In this document: positions 59,698 through 64,000 of the stretch, piece after piece | Numbering within the stretch: position 1 is the stretch's first letter | Layout of the letters: each line of letters begins with the position of its first letter | DNA from: Epinephelus fuscoguttatus | Lineage: Eukaryota; Chordata; Actinopteri; Perciformes; Serranidae | Reading direction: 5' to 3' | DNA length: 64,000 nt | Assembly (NCBI RefSeq): GCF_011397635.1 | Contig: NC_064763.1 | Location: 20,659,437 to 20,723,436, forward strand | The notes under the pieces: generated by a model | What the model saw: the letters and a program-made list of their open reading frames with translations, nothing else | What the model was told of the DNA's origin: nothing | Databases searched by the model: none | Translations under genes and position numbers: made by a program

Positions 59698-62600
59698 CAG
59701 CGAGCCGCATGACCAATCATTGGACCTCTCCGCGGACCTTTTCCCAGGAGAGCCTGCCCCCTCCTGGTCTAGCTATTTCTACTACTGTACCATTTTATGA
59801 TGATAGTTTCCGTTGCCATGCTGGCCGTCTCCCAGACGTTGACATGGCAACGGGTGGCAACGAAGCATCATTTGATTATGGCAAGAAATCCACATTTCTT
59901 TATTTTTCTTTGCCTGTGGTTAAGTTTTTGCAGCATTATGTATACCTATATCTATAACCCCCCTATCCATTAATATTTTTGAAAACTAAACAAATATTAG
60001 ATTTTATTAATCTTATGTCTTTTCAGCAAACCTAATCAGGTGTTTGATTCTGTGGATGGAAGGAAGTCTCTTTTGGTGGATTAGTCTCGCGCTTATATTG
60101 TTTAGGCTTTGCTACGATTTTACATTTACTAAGAAAACTCTTATTTTTTTCCTTCTTTTCTTTATCTTACTATTCAGACATGTATACCATGTAGCAAGGC
60201 AACTGCAGTTCTCAAAGGCTGTGTCGTCTCTATTCTGATTCCTCTCAAAAAAAAAAAAAAAAAAAAGATTGACTGTCGAGGTTGCTTGTAAACTCTTGTA
60301 GTGTTGTAGTTGGGACTATATATTGGGATCTGTATACTCCAAAGTATAGATAGTAGGATTGTGATGCCCTTTGCTGGTAGTGTTTATTGTTTGAGCTCAC
60401 AATCGTGTGTGTATTTCTGTGTGTGGATATAGATATTGGTCTGCCACAAGATGAAAACCAGTAGAGTAAATTTAGAAATTGGATTTTACCTAAAAAGTTC
60501 CCCCACAGAGTTTGTTTGGAAACCTTCCCCTTGAGTATTTGTAGAGTTTTTGTGGTGGAACCTGTAAACGTTGAACTGCGTTTGTTTGGCTCGAGCTTTT
60601 AGCCACATTCCCTCTTTTTTTGTTGTTTTTGAACTTTAAGGTAATTGTGGAGGAAGCCATTTTTGTCTGAGGATAATCACGTTTGTGCAGGGGATTTGTT
60701 AACTATGTGAAATTTGATACAAGTGGGTCTGATATCCCCCGCATTGGAGAAGGGGAGCAGAAGACATAAAAAAAACAAAAAAACAAAAAACCGAATGTGC
60801 ATGAACAATGCTTTCATTTAAATTTACTGTGTCTGTTGGTTTCTGAGTTTACTGGCAGGGAGTCACTTGAATGGGACATGCTATAACTACTTAAAGCCAT
60901 ATTCTCTTTTTATTCCACACCTTGTAAGAGTGGTCTGTTGTTTGGCTTGAAGTGTTTGCGTTCGGTCAACTCTAGTGTATTCAGTCTTCAACCTCTGAAT
61001 GCAAACTTAACACCAGCCAGCCTCAGGCAAGGCTGCACCACTGATACCGGTCTAACCGGGCGGTTTCAGTCATTTGTCGGTCGTCTTGTATATTGCCCTC
61101 GTCGTTGTGGAAACATTGTCTTGCCTCTTCAGATTATAGCTAACCATTGTCACTTGTTCACAAAGTATGATGTATCAAAGTTGTCATTTTGAATGAAGAC
61201 ACGCCACTTGACGCACAAAGGATCTAATTAACATGTTTGTGTCGTTTAGAAGTGCATGTCGTCGTGCTCTTCAGATTCTGAAGCAGTTAATTTAGTTGTT
61301 GAAACCGCACTACCACCGTTACCCTCTCACACTCTGCTGTTCAGTGAGATCCCGTTGATCTTGTGTGTCCACGGCACAGGAAATGTTTAGATTCGTGGCC
61401 TGTTTTGTCAGCTGTTTGGCAGTAGGTTAGAGCAAACACAGTTGAGTTAGTTAGAGCAGAATCTCTGCATGGAGCCGGGCGGCTTGCAGTAAAGGTCTAC
61501 AAATAAAAAAGCCAGGGCTTTGTAAGGACTTAAGAAGCCATCTCCCATCCAAATATTACTTGTTGTGAGTCACATCCACACACACGTTAGGCTAGTTGGA
61601 TTTACTTTTCCAGAATGTTTGAGGATCGTCACCCGATCCGCTTGCTTTGGGTTTCGGCTTTAGTTTTTTGCGAACTGGAATTTTTGAGAGGTTCCTGTTA
61701 CTTGACCACCATCTTTCTTCGTAACAGCCTTTACTAACTGACAGGTTATTTTTTCTTTATGCAAAATGTCAAGGGCTTTTGGCACTCCATCCACAGTAAC
61801 CCGAAATGACCCAGATTTAAGTTGTGTTGCCTTAAATGAATGATTTAATAAACGATGGGCCGGTAGATGATGCTCCGACTGCTCCTTTGTCCCGTGGTTC
61901 GCTCGTTCCCAGTTCCATCTCCGCACCACAGTGTCGATGTTGTTTTCCTCACTTGAATGCTTTCTTAGACATACGGGGGCTCCTGTATTCCTGCAGTCTC
62001 CTGTTTGCTCTCGTCTTACCCAGCTGCTGGTCCTCAGTCCTTTCTTTCTTTTTTTTTTTTTTTTTTTTTTGGAAACCCCCCCGTAAACACATTCTCTTAA
62101 AATAATGTCGCGCACTGTGGTGGTGTTACCCTAAATGTCTGAACCACGGGAAGACCGTTTCATGCCTCGCAAAATGTATGCTTTCATGAATACACTACAT
62201 CAAAAGTTTGACAGAGGAACAGTCAGACGTTCATTTCCTGGTCCATTTAATACAGCACAACCTGAATTCTTCTGCTGCAAAACCAAATTGACCATGCTAT
62301 TTTACATATATGTCTTTGTATACACATGCAATGTATTTAGTTGCATGTATGTATGAGTATGAGACCTATGGTTTTATCCATGATATGCTTGATCTATGGC
62401 TTAGACACTCTTATTAACCATTAAGAGATTTAAAAGACAAATATGGTGCTATCGGACCTCATATTGGGGTGGTCACAGCTCGTGACTGGTCATGCGGACT
62501 CATTGATCATATCATACTTAAAGATGCTGCATGTAAGATTTTCTCTGTAGTATGTTGCTGTGAAATGAGTCATGACGGCACATTTTTAATACTGAAGGAT

Positions 62601-63712
62601 GTGACTGTCACTGATACAAACAGTAGCCCCGAGAAGAAATCTGCGCTTTCGTTAACCAACGTGGGATTTTTGGGATCAATTCCCTATGGGAAAACCAGAC
62701 TGATATACATATAATGAAGAAGGAAAATGCCCTGCAGCAAACACGTCACAGGGGCTATGGAATGTACTGTTAATGGTCGTTATTACAGTTTAACAGTGAT
62801 GTATTAAGAGAAAATCCTACATGCGTTACCTTTACTATCCTTGATATATGCAGATCTGTTCAACAGGTGTTTTTTTTTTCCTACCAGTGCAAGTCAACAC
62901 CCCTGCAGGTTTGAAAGGACAAGAAGTCACACGTAGCCTCCCCCCCTCTTCCCTCGATTACTCCCTACACTGTGGCCCAACCTCATGGCCTAGTTTGTTA
63001 AGGTGTGATGTGTGTCGTTCGGTAGATAGTGGCAGTAGTAGTGACCGTTGCCTCTCCCAGAAGACTGGATGCTGCTCTTTTTTTTCTGAGCACATCCTCC
63101 GTTTATCCTTTAGCTGCTGAATCTTTTGACCTCTGAAAATGCAAGGTTTGAAAGGTCCTGTTGCCGAGGCTTACGCGGCCTGCCTCGTACTACGTTGAAG
63201 GTAAGCATCTCTAACGGGACGCAGAGCTAATGTTTTACGTAGAAACACGCAGAAAATAGTCCTGCTTCTGTACTGATAAACTGTTTAAAGCATTGATACC
63301 TCATGGGATATTATGGAACGACATTTGTAGTTCGTTGTAGCAGATTGTGTTTTGGTTCCATACCAGGGTTAGAGTTCAGCCTCAGCATTCCTTCTGTGGT
63401 CATTCTCATGTTTCGTGGAATGCTCAAGCTCGTGTTACCTTCGTATGTTTGACTGAACCAAAGATGCCAGCGGCCATGCCCAAATGCTGCTCTTAAGGCC
63501 TGGCTTCCTGTCCTTCCAAAAGACACCCCTGCAAATTGACAAAATGTTCTTTATGTCTTTTAATTTTATTTTATTTTTTGTGCGATTTCTCAACTGTCTT
63601 GACTTATTGAGCAACACAATTTTTCAATGAATTTTCATTGAGTCTATCTCTGAAGCCGTACACGGCGTCAGGGATGGTTAAAAATGGTTGCAAATTGTTG
63701 TTACTTGTTTTG

Positions 63713-63746
<34 letters not shown>

Positions 63747-63768
63747 GTGGTAGTATAATTATTATTAC

Positions 63769-63802
<34 letters not shown>

Positions 63803-63900
63803 GCTATAATTTACAAAAATGAAAATCCCATGGTGTGCCTCCTAGCTTTATGGGTTTATAAATGTTTTTTTCCCTAAAGACCAGCAGTTATACTTTGTAT
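59698..63900 (+). other. Probable long 3' UTR and downstream flank of ammecr1
   Basis: No coding exon was recognised after the stop. The region holds a poly(A)20 run (60,247-60,266), a poly(T) run near 62,049-62,070 and an ATT/TTA microsatellite at about 63,717-63,803. AATAAA candidates are at 61,502-61,507 and 61,847-61,852. The human gene is recalled to have a long 3' UTR, but which signal is used cannot be settled from sequence. Confidence 0.45.
63717..63803. repeat. TTA/ATT trinucleotide microsatellite
   Basis: Two runs of TTA units separated by a short TAGTGGTAGTATAA interruption. Likely length-polymorphic. Confidence 0.92.
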
Positions 63901-64000
63901 AAAAGATGGATTTTTCCTTATTTTTTATGCCATTATAAATGAAAAAAAGCCTGTTTTCGTTACTCTGGACCCAGTAGCTGCACTGGTATACAATCGCACT

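Overview
The window is vertebrate nuclear DNA, most likely from a teleost fish. It holds split genes with short consensus-flanked introns, and fish-type repeats of many classes: Tc1, hAT-type MITEs, PIF/Harbinger, L2-like and Tx1/L1-like LINEs. Three protein-coding genes are recognisable. Their human counterparts all lie on the X chromosome (RIPPLY1, KIF4A, AMMECR1). No operon, CRISPR array, rRNA or tRNA gene was seen.

Layout: (1) 111-312 (+) is the last coding exon of a Ripply-family gene, followed by its 3' UTR. (2) About 1.3-21.3 kb is gene-poor. It holds LINE fragments, several dispersed repeats, two TIR-like elements built from ~200 bp tandem units, and a Harbinger transposase fragment. 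(3) 21,622-35,928 (-) is a complete chromokinesin gene, kif4. I resolved 30 coding exons that join in phase into 1,253 residues: motor domain, coiled-coil stalk, acidic/basic linker, cysteine-rich domain and conserved C-terminus. A 5' UTR exon and a cell-cycle-type promoter are proposed near 38.61-38.68 kb. (4) 38.7-46 kb is intergenic, with a Tx1/L1 C-terminal fragment and a TIR-like element carrying a fresh 210 bp tandem array. (5) 47,344-59,697 (+) is a complete ammecr1 gene. Six coding exons join in phase into 321 residues, starting in a GC-rich region. A probably long 3' UTR with simple repeats runs toward the right edge.

The three genes do not form a pathway. Ripply proteins are Groucho-dependent repressors in somite patterning. 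KIF4 is a mitotic motor. AMMECR1 is a conserved protein of unsettled function. The most unusual structure is the repeat family with ~210 bp internal units. It occurs at five places, and one partial copy fills about 326 of the 377 bases of a kif4 intron. Other points worth a look are a perfect 19 bp hairpin in ammecr1 intron 1, four hAT-like MITEs with flanking direct repeats, and a phase-compatible pair of possible unassigned exons near 5.4-6.5 kb.
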